From: Streptomyces sp. SCSIO 75703
Lineage (GTDB): Bacteria > Actinomycetota > Actinomycetes > Streptomycetales > Streptomycetaceae
NCBI RefSeq assembly: GCF_036607905.1
Contig: NZ_CP144555.1
Span: 992,001-1,056,000 of the forward strand
Reading direction: 5' to 3'
DNA length: 64,000 nucleotides
Numbering within the stretch: position 1 is the first letter of the stretch; each line of letters begins with the position of its first letter. Shown piece by piece: positions 1 to 8,459 of this stretch. A program made the translations under genes and the position numbers. A model generated the notes under the pieces. It ran no database searches. It saw only the letters and a list, made by a program, of their open reading frames with translations, and was not told the DNA's origin.

Positions 1-1163
1 CGGACCACGACCTCGACGGGGGCCGGGCGCCCCAGGAACATCAGCAGGCTGGCGGTCGGCCCGTACGCTCCGGCGTTGGGAATCGTCACCAGGTCGCCGG
101 GGGCGAGCGCGGGCACGTCGATCTCGCGGCCGAGGATGTCACCGGGGGTGCACAACGGGCCCACCAGGGTGGCCGATTCGACGCACTCCCCCGTTTCGGG
201 GCCGACGGCGACCGGCAGCAGGCGGCCGAGGCCGGACATACCGCCGAAGGTGTTGATGCCCGCGTCGAGGATGACGAACCTGCGGCCCCGGCTGACCTTG
301 ATGTTGCTGACGGAGGCGACCAGGGTGCCGCTCGCTCCGACGAGGTAGCGGCCCGACTCGCAGGCCACCTCGGGGCCGTCGGTGCGCCACCGCGGGAAGT
401 GGGTGTCCAGTGCGTCCGCGAGTTCGCCGCGCAGTCCGGGGTACGAGCCCCGGCTGCCGGGCACGGCGTACGGCACCGCGAAGCCGCCGCCGATGTCGAG
501 GAAGCGCAGGGGGAGGTCCAGTTCGCGCTGGAGGCGGGCGGCCAGCTCGATGGTGTGCCGGAACTCGCCGACCAGGCTGTCCTCGTCCTTGGCGTTGCTC
601 AGCGGGAAGAAGTGCATCCCGGCGACGCGGACACCGTCCACCGTCCGCAGTTCGGGCAGGATGTCGGCCAGCGTCTCGCTGTCGAAGCCGAACTGCGAGG
701 GCGTGCCGGTCATCCGGATGCTGCTGGTGGCGCTGGCCGTGGCGCTGTTGACGCGCAGCAGGCAGTCGGCGCTCACACCGTGCGCCAGGGCGGCGTCGGC
801 GACATGGCGGACGTCGGAGACGGAGTCGGTGGAGAAGAGGCGGACGCCCCGGCGGATCGCCTCGTCCAGTTCACCGGCGGTCTTGCCGGGGCCGGTGTAG
901 AGGCAGTCGGCGCCGTCGAAGCCCGCGGCGAGGGCGGACTCCAGCTCGCCGGTGGAGCTGATCTCGGGCCGGCAGGGGCGGCCCTCGCCCTCCCGCAGCG
1001 CCCGGACGAGGCCGGGATGGGGGTTGGCCTTGAGGGCGTAGAAGAGGGTGAACTCCTCGGGCAGCGCGTCGAGAAGCTGCTGTCTGGCCGCGTCGATCTC
1101 GTCCAGGTCGTAGACGTACAGCGGTGTGCCGAAGCGTTCGGCCAGTGCCTTGTAGCGGCTCAT
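1..1163 (-). CDS. PLP-dependent amino-acid decarboxylase, fold type III (VinO-like), 3' end off window
   Basis: The first 387 residues of a decarboxylase of the diaminopimelate/ornithine decarboxylase superfamily are visible; the C-terminus runs off the left edge. The N-terminal alanine-racemase-like barrel is clear: YALKANPHP carries the PLP lysine (about residue 44), and a glycine-rich FLDIGGGF phosphate-binding loop follows near residue 220. ATG at 1163 overlaps the ligase stop (ATGA), so the two genes are translationally coupled. In macrolactam polyketide pathways such as vicenistatin and fluvirucin, a VinO/FlvO enzyme decarboxylates aspartyl- or 3-methylaspartyl-ACP to give a beta-amino-acyl starter. 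Coupling to a VinN-like ligase supports that role here. A primary-metabolism lysA is less likely in this context, but the substrate cannot be proven from sequence. Confidence 0.85.
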   Translation of the reverse strand, partial: MSRYKALAERFGTPLYVYDLDEIDAARQQLLDALPEEFTLFYALKANPHPGLVRALREGEGRPCRPEISSTGELESALAAGFDGADCLYTGPGKTAGELDEAIRRGVRLFSTDSVSDVRHVADAALAHGVSADCLLRVNSATASATSSIRMTGTPSQFGFDSETLADILPELRTVDGVRVAGMHFFPLSNAKDEDSLVGEFRHTIELAARLQRELDLPLRFLDIGGGFAVPYAVPGSRGSYPGLRGELADALDTHFPRWRTDGPEVACESGRYLVGASGTLVASVSNIKVSRGRRFVILDAGINTFGGMSGLGRLLPVAVGPETGECVESATLVGPLCTPGDILGREIDVPALAPGDLVTIPNAGAYGPTASLLMFLGRPAPVEVVV

Positions 1164-2695
1164 CTCTCTTCCCCGTCGATCATCTCGGCCAGGACCTGCC
1201 GGGCGTTCTTCCCGTGCAGGCTCAGCGGCAGTTCGCCCAGGACCCGGCACAGGGCGGGCACCTTGGCCGGCTCGAGGCGCTCGGCCAGCTCCTTCAGGAC
1301 GGTGTGCGGGGCGAGTTCGGTCTCGGCGAAGACGATCAGGTCGTGGGTTTCGGTGGGCGGCAACGCGGTGGCGGTGCGCACACCGGGGATGTCCATGGCG
1401 GCGGCCTCGATCTCGACCGTGCTCATCCGGATGCCCTTGCGCTTGAACATGTCGTCGCGACGGCCCTCGAAGTAGAGGTAGCCGTCCTCGTCGAGCCGGC
1501 CGTAGTCGCCCGTGTGGAGCCGGAGGGCCCCGGTGGCGGGGTCGCGGCGGAAGGTGCGCGCGCTCAGTTCGGGGCGGCGCCAGTAGCCGGGCATGACGTG
1601 CGGTCCCACGGCCACGATCTCGCCGGTCTCGCCGGCCGGGAGGGGGCGGCCCTCGGCGTCGAGGATCAGGACCGTGGTACCGGGCAGCGGCAGGCCCACC
1701 GAGTGGGGACGCTCGTGCTCCTGCCCGGGCGGCATGATGGTGACGCGCTTGCACTCGGTCTGCCCGAACTGGCGGACCACCCGCGCGCCGGGGAACGCCT
1801 CGCGCAGCGCGGTGACCGCGTGGGCGGGCAGGGCGGCGCCGGTGTTGGTGAACATCCTCACCGGGGGCGGGTCCTGGGTGTCGCGCCGGGCGAGGGAGCC
1901 GATCATCGTGGCCAGTGAGGGGACGATGGGCACCACGGTGGTGCCGGTCTCGCGCATGCGCCGCAGCAGGACGAGGTCGGACTCGCCGCCGTCCAGGACC
2001 AGTCGGGAACGGCCCAGGCAGGCGAGCAGCACCTTGTACAGGCCGTAGTCCCAGGAGATCGGGAAGCGGCAGAAGACGACGTCGTCCGGGCGGTAGGCCA
2101 GCACCTCCTGGATGGCGCGGGAGGCGAAGACCACCTGCGCGTGCGGGCACACGACGGCCTTGGGGGCGGCGGTGCTGCCGGAGGTGTAGACGAGGAACGC
2201 GATGTCGTCGGCGCTGATGTCGGCGGGCCGCGGGGCGGGGCGGCCGGCCGCCTCCTCGACGTGGGGCCAGATCGCCTGGAGGTCGTGCACGGTCAGGCCG
2301 GTGGCCCGGCCGAGGACCTCGGTGGTGGGGCCGTCGCCGATGACCAGGGAGGGTTCGGCGTCCTCGATGACGGAGCGGAGGTGGTACTCCTTCATCGCCG
2401 GGTTGAGCGGCACCAGGATCACGCCGAGGCGGGAGGCCCCGTAGACCATGGCCACCAGCTCGCGTCTGCTGGGGAGCTGGACGACCAGCCGGTCGCCGCG
2501 AGCGGCGCCCTGCCGGGCGAGCCAGGCGGCGAACCCGTGGCTGAGCTCGGCCATCCGCCGGTAGGTCACCTCGCCGGCGGAGTCGTGCAGGCACAGCCCT
2601 TCCGGGGTGTCGGCGGTCGCGTCGTCGAGCAGGGAATGGACCGTCGCGCCGTTCCCGTGCGCCGTCGGCGCGTACGTCGTGTTCTGATTCTCCAC
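1160..2695 (-). CDS. Amino-acid adenylating ligase (VinN-like) for aspartate-type starter unit
   Basis: A 511-residue AMP-forming ligase that should activate a free amino acid and load it on an acyl carrier protein. The P-loop VYTSGSTAAPK spans about 169-179, the aspartate of LHTGDYGR and the KGIR hinge follow, and the catalytic lysine is in LSLHGKNAR near the end. Aligning to the VinN residues I remember (D230, S299, K330, R331) gives a constant offset of 14: here D216, T285, K316, R317. In VinN these hold the amino group and the side-chain carboxylate of 3-methylaspartate. The substrate is therefore probably aspartate or 3-methylaspartate. GTG at 2695 is chosen because it immediately precedes the first family-like sequence; the open frame continues upstream only through the 9-bp repeat array. 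It is followed, with ATGA overlap, by the decarboxylase. Confidence 0.88.
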   Translation of the reverse strand: MENQNTTYAPTAHGNGATVHSLLDDATADTPEGLCLHDSAGEVTYRRMAELSHGFAAWLARQGAARGDRLVVQLPSRRELVAMVYGASRLGVILVPLNPAMKEYHLRSVIEDAEPSLVIGDGPTTEVLGRATGLTVHDLQAIWPHVEEAAGRPAPRPADISADDIAFLVYTSGSTAAPKAVVCPHAQVVFASRAIQEVLAYRPDDVVFCRFPISWDYGLYKVLLACLGRSRLVLDGGESDLVLLRRMRETGTTVVPIVPSLATMIGSLARRDTQDPPPVRMFTNTGAALPAHAVTALREAFPGARVVRQFGQTECKRVTIMPPGQEHERPHSVGLPLPGTTVLILDAEGRPLPAGETGEIVAVGPHVMPGYWRRPELSARTFRRDPATGALRLHTGDYGRLDEDGYLYFEGRRDDMFKRKGIRMSTVEIEAAAMDIPGVRTATALPPTETHDLIVFAETELAPHTVLKELAERLEPAKVPALCRVLGELPLSLHGKNARQVLAEMIDGEER

Positions 2696-2780
2696 GGTTC
2701 CAACGTCGCTTTCGGGTGTGGGTGGCGAGTGGGCTGGAGTCCTCGCAGGACGGGGGCGGGTCCTTGCGGCCGTCCGGGCC

Positions 2781-2886
2781 CTCCGGGTTCTCCGGGTTCT
2801 CCGGGTTCTCCGGGTTCTCCGGGTTCTCCGGGTTCTCCGGGTTCTCCGGGTTCTCCGGGTTCTCCGGGTTCTCCGGGTTCTCCGGG
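2781..2886. repeat. 9-bp tandem repeat, 11 perfect copies plus a partial copy
   Basis: The unit CTCCGGGTT (AACCCGGAG on the operon's strand) is repeated perfectly at 2781, 2790 and so on to 2871, and a twelfth copy at 2880 matches in its first seven bases. A degenerate copy lies just upstream at 2772. The array sits in the 278-bp gap between the ferredoxin and ligase genes, so it lies in the leader of the ligase. Because the unit is nine bases, all frames through it stay open as tripeptide repeats. This is a low-complexity artefact, not evidence for a gene. Confidence 0.95.
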
Positions 2887-2973
2887 AACGTGGGGGTCCG
2901 GCGGAGCCGGGGCACGGGACCGGAGGGGGGGTGGTGGTCCCGTGCCCCGGCGGTCGGGGAGGAGTCCCGCTGC

Positions 2974-3168
2974 CTAGTCGACGACGCTCAGCGCCGCGAC
3001 CGGGCAGACCATGACGGACTCCAGGACTTCGTCGCGCAGCTTCTCTTCCGGCGTCTCGATCAGCAGTACCACCTTGCCGTCCTCGTCGTTCTGGTCGAAC
3101 ACGGCGGGAGAGGTGATCACACAGGAACCGGCGGCGACACAACGCTCTTTGTCGACGATCACACGCAT
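2974..3168 (-). CDS. Ferredoxin, [3Fe-4S] type, P450 partner
   Basis: A 64-residue ferredoxin with the three-cysteine pattern of the P450-associated [3Fe-4S] family: C10 and C16 in RCVAAGSCV (alanine where a 4Fe ferredoxin would have the extra cysteine) and C55 in VMVCPVAAL. Acidic patches in the middle (DQNDEDG) fit a P450 docking surface. It starts 13 bp after the P450 stop with AAAGGAG ahead of the ATG, so it is cotranscribed and very likely donates electrons to that P450. Confidence 0.93.
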   Translation of the reverse strand: MRVIVDKERCVAAGSCVITSPAVFDQNDEDGKVVLLIETPEEKLRDEVLESVMVCPVAALSVVD

Positions 3169-3181
3169 GGGGAAAACTCCT

Positions 3182-4411
3182 TTACCAGGTCACCGGCAGT
3201 TCGTGGACGCCGTCGATGAGGGCGTTGGCCTTGAAGGGCAGTTCGTCCAGGGCCGCGTCGAGACGCAGTCCGGGGATGCGGCGCAGCAGGGTCGTGAAGA
3301 CGACCTGGAGCTGCATGCGTACGAGCATCTGGCCGGCGCACTGGTGGCGTCCGAAACCGAAGGCGACGTTGAGGCGTGCCTCGCGGCGGGTCAGGTCCAG
3401 GGTGTTGGGGTTCTTGAACACCGCCGGGTCGTGGTTGGACGCCGACAGCGAGCAGATGACCCCCTCGCCCTTGCGGATGAGCTGGCCGCCGATCTCGGCG
3501 TCCTCCAGCGCGACCCGGACCGTACCGTGGTCGGAGATGCTGGAGTAGCGCGACAGTTCGTCGACGGCCTGGCCCGACAGCTCGGGGTGCTCTCGGAGCC
3601 AGTCGGCCTGCTCGGGGTGCTGGAGGAGGACGAGCGCGCCGATGGTGATGCCGTTGACGGTGCTCTCGTGACCGGCCGCGATCATGGCCCGGACCAGGGC
3701 GCTGATGTCGGACGGCTCCAGCTCCTCCTTCTGCGCGTTGCGCTCCAGCAGGCTGCTGATCAGGTCGTCGCCGGGGTTCTTCTGGCGTTCGGCGATGAGC
3801 TGGTAGAGCAGCGTCTCGACCTCGGCGTTGGCCGAGGCGTGTTCCTCGGCGCTGCCCTGGGTGACCAGGAGGGTGACCCAGCGGGTGAACAGGTCACTCG
3901 ACTCGTTCGGGACACCCACCAGCTCGCACATGCCGATGGACGGCACGGGCATCGACAGCATGGAGACCAGGTCGACCGGGCCGCCCTGGGCCAGCATCTT
4001 GTCGATGCACTCGTCGACGATCTCCTGGGTGCGCGGCCGCATCGCCTCGACGCGCTTCACGCTGAGCTCCGGCATCAGCATCATGCGGTGCGTGGTGTGC
4101 TCCGGCGGGTCCATGTGCAGCAGGGCGGGCTTCACCTTGCCGAGGAGTTCCATGGGGAAGGCGAACTGGAGCGGGTAGCCGGGGTCGGCCATGTTGGAGC
4201 TGAACCGGGGGTCGACCAGCATCTGCCGGACGTCCTCGTAGCGGGTGAGGAGCCACGCCTCACGGCCGTTGAACTTGAGCTTGACCCGGGAGACGGGCTC
4301 GGTCTCCCGCAGGACCGCGTACTCCGGCGCGGGGTCCAGGGGGCAGCCGGTGCGTTCCAGGGGGAAGGGGCGGGGCTGGGAGCGGGGGCAGGCGTCGGCG
4401 ATGTCGGACAC
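3182..4411 (-). CDS. Cytochrome P450 monooxygenase
   Basis: A 409-residue soluble bacterial class I P450. The I-helix oxygen-activation motif is AGHEST (246-251), the K-helix ExxR is ELSR (285-288) and the heme loop is FGFGRHQCAG with cysteine 358. GTG at 4411 is preceded by GGAGAAG at good spacing; an upstream in-frame extension overlaps the TIM-barrel gene and lacks P450 features. With the downstream ferredoxin it probably hydroxylates or epoxidises the polyketide product. It could also act on the starter amino acid; the sequence does not decide this. Confidence 0.95.
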   Translation of the reverse strand: MSDIADACPRSQPRPFPLERTGCPLDPAPEYAVLRETEPVSRVKLKFNGREAWLLTRYEDVRQMLVDPRFSSNMADPGYPLQFAFPMELLGKVKPALLHMDPPEHTTHRMMLMPELSVKRVEAMRPRTQEIVDECIDKMLAQGGPVDLVSMLSMPVPSIGMCELVGVPNESSDLFTRWVTLLVTQGSAEEHASANAEVETLLYQLIAERQKNPGDDLISSLLERNAQKEELEPSDISALVRAMIAAGHESTVNGITIGALVLLQHPEQADWLREHPELSGQAVDELSRYSSISDHGTVRVALEDAEIGGQLIRKGEGVICSLSASNHDPAVFKNPNTLDLTRREARLNVAFGFGRHQCAGQMLVRMQLQVVFTTLLRRIPGLRLDAALDELPFKANALIDGVHELPVTW

Positions 4412-4457
4412 GGTTTCTTCTCCAGAGGTCTCTGGGCGGTGCGAGGCTTCGGGACGC

Positions 4458-5321
4458 TCAGCCGCGGGCCTTGTCGAGGCAGGCGCGGACGGCGGCGGCG
4501 GTACGGGCGATGTTCTCGCTGAGCGGCAGGGCACGCAGGTCGGTGGAGAGGACCTCCACCGAGGGGGCCAGGTCGACGCCCTTGGCGTCCAGCGTGTGCA
4601 GCAGTGCGGTGATGTCGAAGTCGCCCTCGCCCGGCAGGAGGCGGCCACCGAGCGCTTCGTCCATGAGGTCGGGGGACGGGGCGCTGGGGCCGTCCGCGAA
4701 CTCCACGCCGGCGATCTGGGCGCCGGTGAGCTGCTCGATCGCGCCGATGCCCGTCGGGTCGCGGAAGAGGTGCCACATGTCGATGAGCAGACCCGCGTTG
4801 GGACGGTCGGCGGCGACGATGATGTCGGAGGCCACCTGGTAGGTGAATCCGGGCAGCACGGCCATGGCTTCGAGGGAGACGTTCAGGCCACGCGCGGCGG
4901 CGCGGTCGCACATCGCGCCGAAGCGCTCGGTGAGGACCTCCAGGGGAGGCATCTCGGTCCCGGGCGGGTAGACGGCACAGGACTTGACCGCGGGGATACC
5001 GGCCGCCACGGCCAGATCGAAGAAGTGGGCTTCCGCCTCCGGGCCGGGGCCGCCGTCCTCCGGTCCGGCGTTCCAGCCGAAGAGGACCTCCAGTTCCTGC
5101 AGCCCCACCCCGTACTCGGACAGCAGGCCGCGCAGCTTGTCCGCGGAGTTGCCGGACAGGAACGTCTCCAGCTCCTCGACGTTCATGCCCATGGAGGCGC
5201 AGCCGTTCTCGGCCAGCGCCGCCAGCCGCTCCTCCAGCGTGTACCGCACCGGCTCCTGCCACGCCGATCCGGTCAGCTGCAGGTAGGAGAATGCCAGGTC
5301 CGTCCTGGTCAGAAGGGTCAT
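4458..5321 (-). CDS. Xylose-isomerase-like TIM-barrel protein, substrate unknown
   Basis: A 287-residue protein of the sugar-phosphate isomerase/epimerase (AP endonuclease 2) superfamily. Candidate metal ligands are in the expected order at strand ends: E151 in SLEAMAV, D181 and H184 in LIDMWH, D210 in EFADG, E256 in SVEVLS. The start is supported by GAGAGG seven bases ahead of ATG. It lies 46 bp upstream of the P450 gene and 115 bp downstream of the acyltransferase gene, all on the same strand. Family members isomerise keto/aldo sugars, dehydrate inosose or isomerise hydroxypyruvate. Such an enzyme is not one of the standard macrolactam starter genes, so its job here is open. Confidence 0.85.
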   Translation of the reverse strand: MTLLTRTDLAFSYLQLTGSAWQEPVRYTLEERLAALAENGCASMGMNVEELETFLSGNSADKLRGLLSEYGVGLQELEVLFGWNAGPEDGGPGPEAEAHFFDLAVAAGIPAVKSCAVYPPGTEMPPLEVLTERFGAMCDRAAARGLNVSLEAMAVLPGFTYQVASDIIVAADRPNAGLLIDMWHLFRDPTGIGAIEQLTGAQIAGVEFADGPSAPSPDLMDEALGGRLLPGEGDFDITALLHTLDAKGVDLAPSVEVLSTDLRALPLSENIARTAAAVRACLDKARG

Positions 5322-5436
5322 GGTGTACCTCTCTCGGAATGCCGCGACCGGTGCTGGTGCCGGTGGGGTCGGGACGCGGCGCCGGCCTGGGCGCGTCCCA
5401 CCGGTGGTGCGTCAGGGCGGGGCGATCGGGCCGCGC

Positions 5437-6384
5437 TCAGGCGGCCAGGCTCCGGCGGACGGGCCGCAGCGCCGTCCTCGGGTCCACGGCGACCACCTCG
5501 AAGTTCCTGGTGGTGACGGGAACCCGGCCGAAGAGGCTGTCCGAGCCGGCGACGTACAGCTTGCCGACGCCGTGGCGGCGCAGGGCGTCGACGACGGCGG
5601 GCCAGCGCACCGGGCGGACGAAGCCCTCCAGCAACATGGTGCGGACCTGGTCGCCGGTGGTCAGCAGGGCGCCGTCCTGGTCGGCGAGGACCGGAGTCCG
5701 GGGGTCGTGGAAGGTGAGCGGGGCGAACAGTTCCTGCTCGGCCCGCTCGCGCAGCGGGCCGAAGACGCTCGCGTGCATGGGCGGGCGCATCGTGTACAAC
5801 GGCAGGCCCCCGACGGACCGCAGCCGCTTGCCGAGCCACTCCAGCACGGTCGCCCGCAGCGACAGCATGTAGAAGTCCTCATCGACGTGGCAGGAGATCT
5901 CGTACCACTCACCGCGCTCGTCGAGTTCGGCGAGCACCCGGTCCAGTTCGGGGCGCGGGACACGGGTGAAGGAGTGGGTGACGACGTCGTGGTGGTGGTC
6001 GGCGAACCAGGACTCCAGGAGTCTGGCCCAGCCGGCGGTCAGGCGCACCGCGTCGGCGAAGCCGAGGACGCCGGTGTGGGCCGCCGCGGTCTTCCCGCCG
6101 AAGCTGGGGCCGACGCAGAGAGTGGGTTCCGGGTCGAACCGGTCGCTCGCCCAGGTGGCGAGGGCCAGGCAGTTGACCAGGAATGCGACCTGCGCGTACT
6201 CGCTGTAGTCGCCCTCGGTCTGCCGGTAGCGGTCGACGAGCGAGTAGCCGAGCACGTCGTCGGCCTCGGCGACCAGCCGGCGCGCCACCGGATTGATCAG
6301 CATGAACTTGGCCGAGTCCTGGAAGCGGGTGGGGCTCATGCCGGGGAAGACCAGCGCGCCACCGGCGCGGAAGTCGTCTCTCAT
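5437..6384 (-). CDS. Stand-alone acyltransferase (FabD/VinK fold) for aminoacyl starter transfer
   Basis: A 315-residue discrete acyltransferase of the malonyl-CoA:ACP transacylase fold. A gap-free match to E. coli FabD is visible around the nucleophile: GPSFG with serine 94 replaces the usual GHSLG, and further on W119 occupies the position of FabD R117, the arginine that pairs with the malonyl carboxylate. The probable catalytic histidine is H204 in PPMHASVF. Loss of that arginine argues against malonyl or methylmalonyl transfer. The VinK family moves a dipeptidyl starter between ACPs and fits the VinN/VinO-like neighbours. ATG 6384 is preferred over an in-frame GTG 21 bp upstream because it has an AGGA at suitable distance. 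It is the first gene of the leftward operon. Confidence 0.82.
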   Translation of the reverse strand: MRDDFRAGGALVFPGMSPTRFQDSAKFMLINPVARRLVAEADDVLGYSLVDRYRQTEGDYSEYAQVAFLVNCLALATWASDRFDPEPTLCVGPSFGGKTAAAHTGVLGFADAVRLTAGWARLLESWFADHHHDVVTHSFTRVPRPELDRVLAELDERGEWYEISCHVDEDFYMLSLRATVLEWLGKRLRSVGGLPLYTMRPPMHASVFGPLRERAEQELFAPLTFHDPRTPVLADQDGALLTTGDQVRTMLLEGFVRPVRWPAVVDALRRHGVGKLYVAGSDSLFGRVPVTTRNFEVVAVDPRTALRPVRRSLAA

Positions 6385-6787
6385 GGTGTTCCTGCCCTTC
6401 AGCACGGCGGCCCGGAGCGGTCGGCCTCCGAACCGGTCGGGACTCAGGCTGATGTCTGCCGGCCGATGCCGAAACCCCTAAGGTTGCGGGTTCCAATTCC
6501 GTTGACGGGCACGGGGTTCGGGAGGACGGCGCCCTGCGGCCGGTGCGGTGTCAAGGGAGTTTTCTTCCGCTCGCGGGCCCCCCGTAGAGCCCCTAAGGGT
6601 CGCGGCTTCGCGCGGGCCGGGTCGGTGAGCGGGCCCGGCGGCGGGAGGCGCGCTCGTAGGGGGGCGACGGGCAACTTAGGGGAGTCCACGGCGGCGGCGC
6701 CGGGTCTTCAATGAGGGACGGATACCCGGATTCCGGCGCGGCGGGCGAAGCCGCCGCGCACCGTCGATCCCTTGGATGGGTGGAACC
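6385..6787. promoter_or_regulatory. Divergent promoter region with three CCCCTAAG elements
   Basis: This 403-bp gap separates the leftward starter/P450 operon from the rightward carboxylase operon, so it must hold both promoters. No coding sequence was seen in it. CCCCTAAGG occurs at 6475-6483 and 6590-6598, and the inverted form CTTAGGGG at 6675-6682. A related TCCTAAGGG is at 10824-10832 in the regulator intergenic region. Repeated, partly inverted copies suggest a binding site for a cluster regulator, possibly the LAL protein encoded at 11260; this is inference only. Confidence 0.5.
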
Positions 6788-8398
6788 ATGACAGTGATGC
6801 GGGAAGCCCCGTCGGACAACGAGAGCGACCGTTCCGCGGCGCTCCGGCCGGATCTGCGCTCGCTGGTGGCTCAGACGGAGGAGCTGAAGACCGCGGCACG
6901 CCAGGGAACGGGGCCGCGCTCCACCGAACAGCAGCACGCCCGCGGCAAGCTGACAGCACCCGAACGGCTGGAACTCCTGTTCGACCCCGGCACCTTCCAC
7001 GAGGTGGAGCCGCTGCGGCGGCACCGGTCCACGGGGTTCGGCCTGGAGCACCGGCGGCCGGGCGGGGACGGGGTGATCACCGGGTGGGGCCAGGTGAACG
7101 GCCGCACGGTGTTCGCGTACGCCCATGACTTCCGCGTCTTCGGCGGTTCCCTGGGCGAAGCGCACGCGCAGAAGATCCACAAGGTGATGGACCTGGCGAT
7201 CGCGGCCGGAGCACCGCTGGTGGGGCTGAGCGACGGCGCGGGGGCGCGGATCCAGGAGGGGGTGACGGCACTCGCCGGGTACGGCGGGATCTTCCGCCGC
7301 AATGTGCGGGCGTCCGGGGTGATCCCCCAGATCAGCGTGATCCTCGGACCGTGCGCGGGCGGCGCCACCTACTCGCCGGCGCTCACCGACTTCGTGTTCA
7401 TGGTGCGCGACATCTCACAGATGTACATCACCGGGCCCGACGTCGTGCAGGCCGTCACCAACGAGCGGGTGACGCATGAGCAACTCGGCGGGGCGCAGGT
7501 GCACGCGTCGGTCTCCGGCGCGGCCGGCTTCGTGTACGACGACGAGGCCGAGTGCCTGGAGGAGGTCAAGCACCTGCTGTCGCTGCTGCCCTCCAACAAC
7601 CGCGAACTGCCGCCCGAGGCACCGAGCGGCGATCCCGCCGACCGGCGGTGCGAGAGCCTCCTGAGCCTGGTGCCGCACCACGCCAACCAGTCGTACGACA
7701 TGCGCGAGGTGATCCAGGAGATCGTCGACGACGAGGACTTCTTCGAGGTCCACGCGCAGTGGGCCACCAACGTCATCTGCGCGCTGGCCCGGCTGGACGG
7801 TCACACGGTCGGCATCGTGGCGAACCAGCCCGCCGCGCAGGCCGGGGTGCTCGACATCCACGCGTCGGAGAAGGCCGCGCGGTTCGTGCAGACCTGCGAC
7901 GCGTTCAGCATCCCGCTGGTCACCCTGGTCGACGTGCCGGGTTTCCTGCCGGGCACCGACCAGGAGCACCAGGGCATCATCCGGCACGGCGCCAAACTGC
8001 TCTACGCGTACTGCGACGCGACCGTTCCCCGAATCCAGGTCATCCTGCGCAAGGCGTACGGCGGCGCGTACATCGTGATGGACTCGCGCTCCATCGGGGC
8101 GGACCTGTCCTTCGCCTGGCCGACCAACGAGATCGCCGTGATGGGCGCGGAGGGCGCGGCGAACGTCGTCTTCCGGCGGGAGATCGCCGCCGCGCCCGAT
8201 CCGGAGGAGGCGCGGCAGCAGCGGATCAAGGAGTACCAGCAGGAGTTGATGCATCCGTACTACGCGGCCGAGCGCGGCCTGGTCGACGACGTGATCGACC
8301 CGGCCGAGACGCGTGCGGTGCTGGTGCGTTCGCTGGCGATGCTGCGGACCAAGGACGCCCCGGTCCCGGCGCGCAAGCACGGCAATCCCCCGACCTGA
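6788..8398 (+). CDS. Acyl-CoA carboxylase carboxyltransferase (beta) subunit
   Basis: A 536-residue biotin-dependent carboxyltransferase (AccB/PccB type) that transfers CO2 from biotin to an acyl-CoA to make an extender unit such as malonyl- or methylmalonyl-CoA. The N-terminal acyl-CoA site is seen in ISVILGPCAGGATYSPAL, and the carboxybiotin half in VDVPGFLPG and RKAYGGAY. The residue after GGAY, which sets acyl-chain choice in S. coelicolor enzymes (Asp in PccB, Ile in AccB6, from memory), is Ile429 here, so it should accept acetyl- as well as propionyl-CoA and possibly longer chains. The biotin-carrying alpha subunit is not in the window. ATG 6788 has GGGTGGA just upstream. Confidence 0.95.
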   Translation: MTVMREAPSDNESDRSAALRPDLRSLVAQTEELKTAARQGTGPRSTEQQHARGKLTAPERLELLFDPGTFHEVEPLRRHRSTGFGLEHRRPGGDGVITGWGQVNGRTVFAYAHDFRVFGGSLGEAHAQKIHKVMDLAIAAGAPLVGLSDGAGARIQEGVTALAGYGGIFRRNVRASGVIPQISVILGPCAGGATYSPALTDFVFMVRDISQMYITGPDVVQAVTNERVTHEQLGGAQVHASVSGAAGFVYDDEAECLEEVKHLLSLLPSNNRELPPEAPSGDPADRRCESLLSLVPHHANQSYDMREVIQEIVDDEDFFEVHAQWATNVICALARLDGHTVGIVANQPAAQAGVLDIHASEKAARFVQTCDAFSIPLVTLVDVPGFLPGTDQEHQGIIRHGAKLLYAYCDATVPRIQVILRKAYGGAYIVMDSRSIGADLSFAWPTNEIAVMGAEGAANVVFRREIAAAPDPEEARQQRIKEYQQELMHPYYAAERGLVDDVIDPAETRAVLVRSLAMLRTKDAPVPARKHGNPPT

Positions 8399-8459
8399 GG
8401 TTCCGGCCTCCGGCCGGCACGTACCCCCCGACCACCACCTGGCAGGAGTGACGAAGCCG

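Noticed and set aside
399..1475. Long plus-strand open frames opposite the decarboxylase and ligase
   Set aside because: High GC opens antisense frames. The minus-strand proteins have full motifs and correct codon bias.
2716..3014. Open frames encoding Phe-Ser-Gly or Arg-Val-Leu tripeptide repeats
   Set aside because: They are produced by the 9-bp DNA repeat, which stays open in every frame. Flanking residues show no coding bias or family, and a better-supported operon lies on the other strand.
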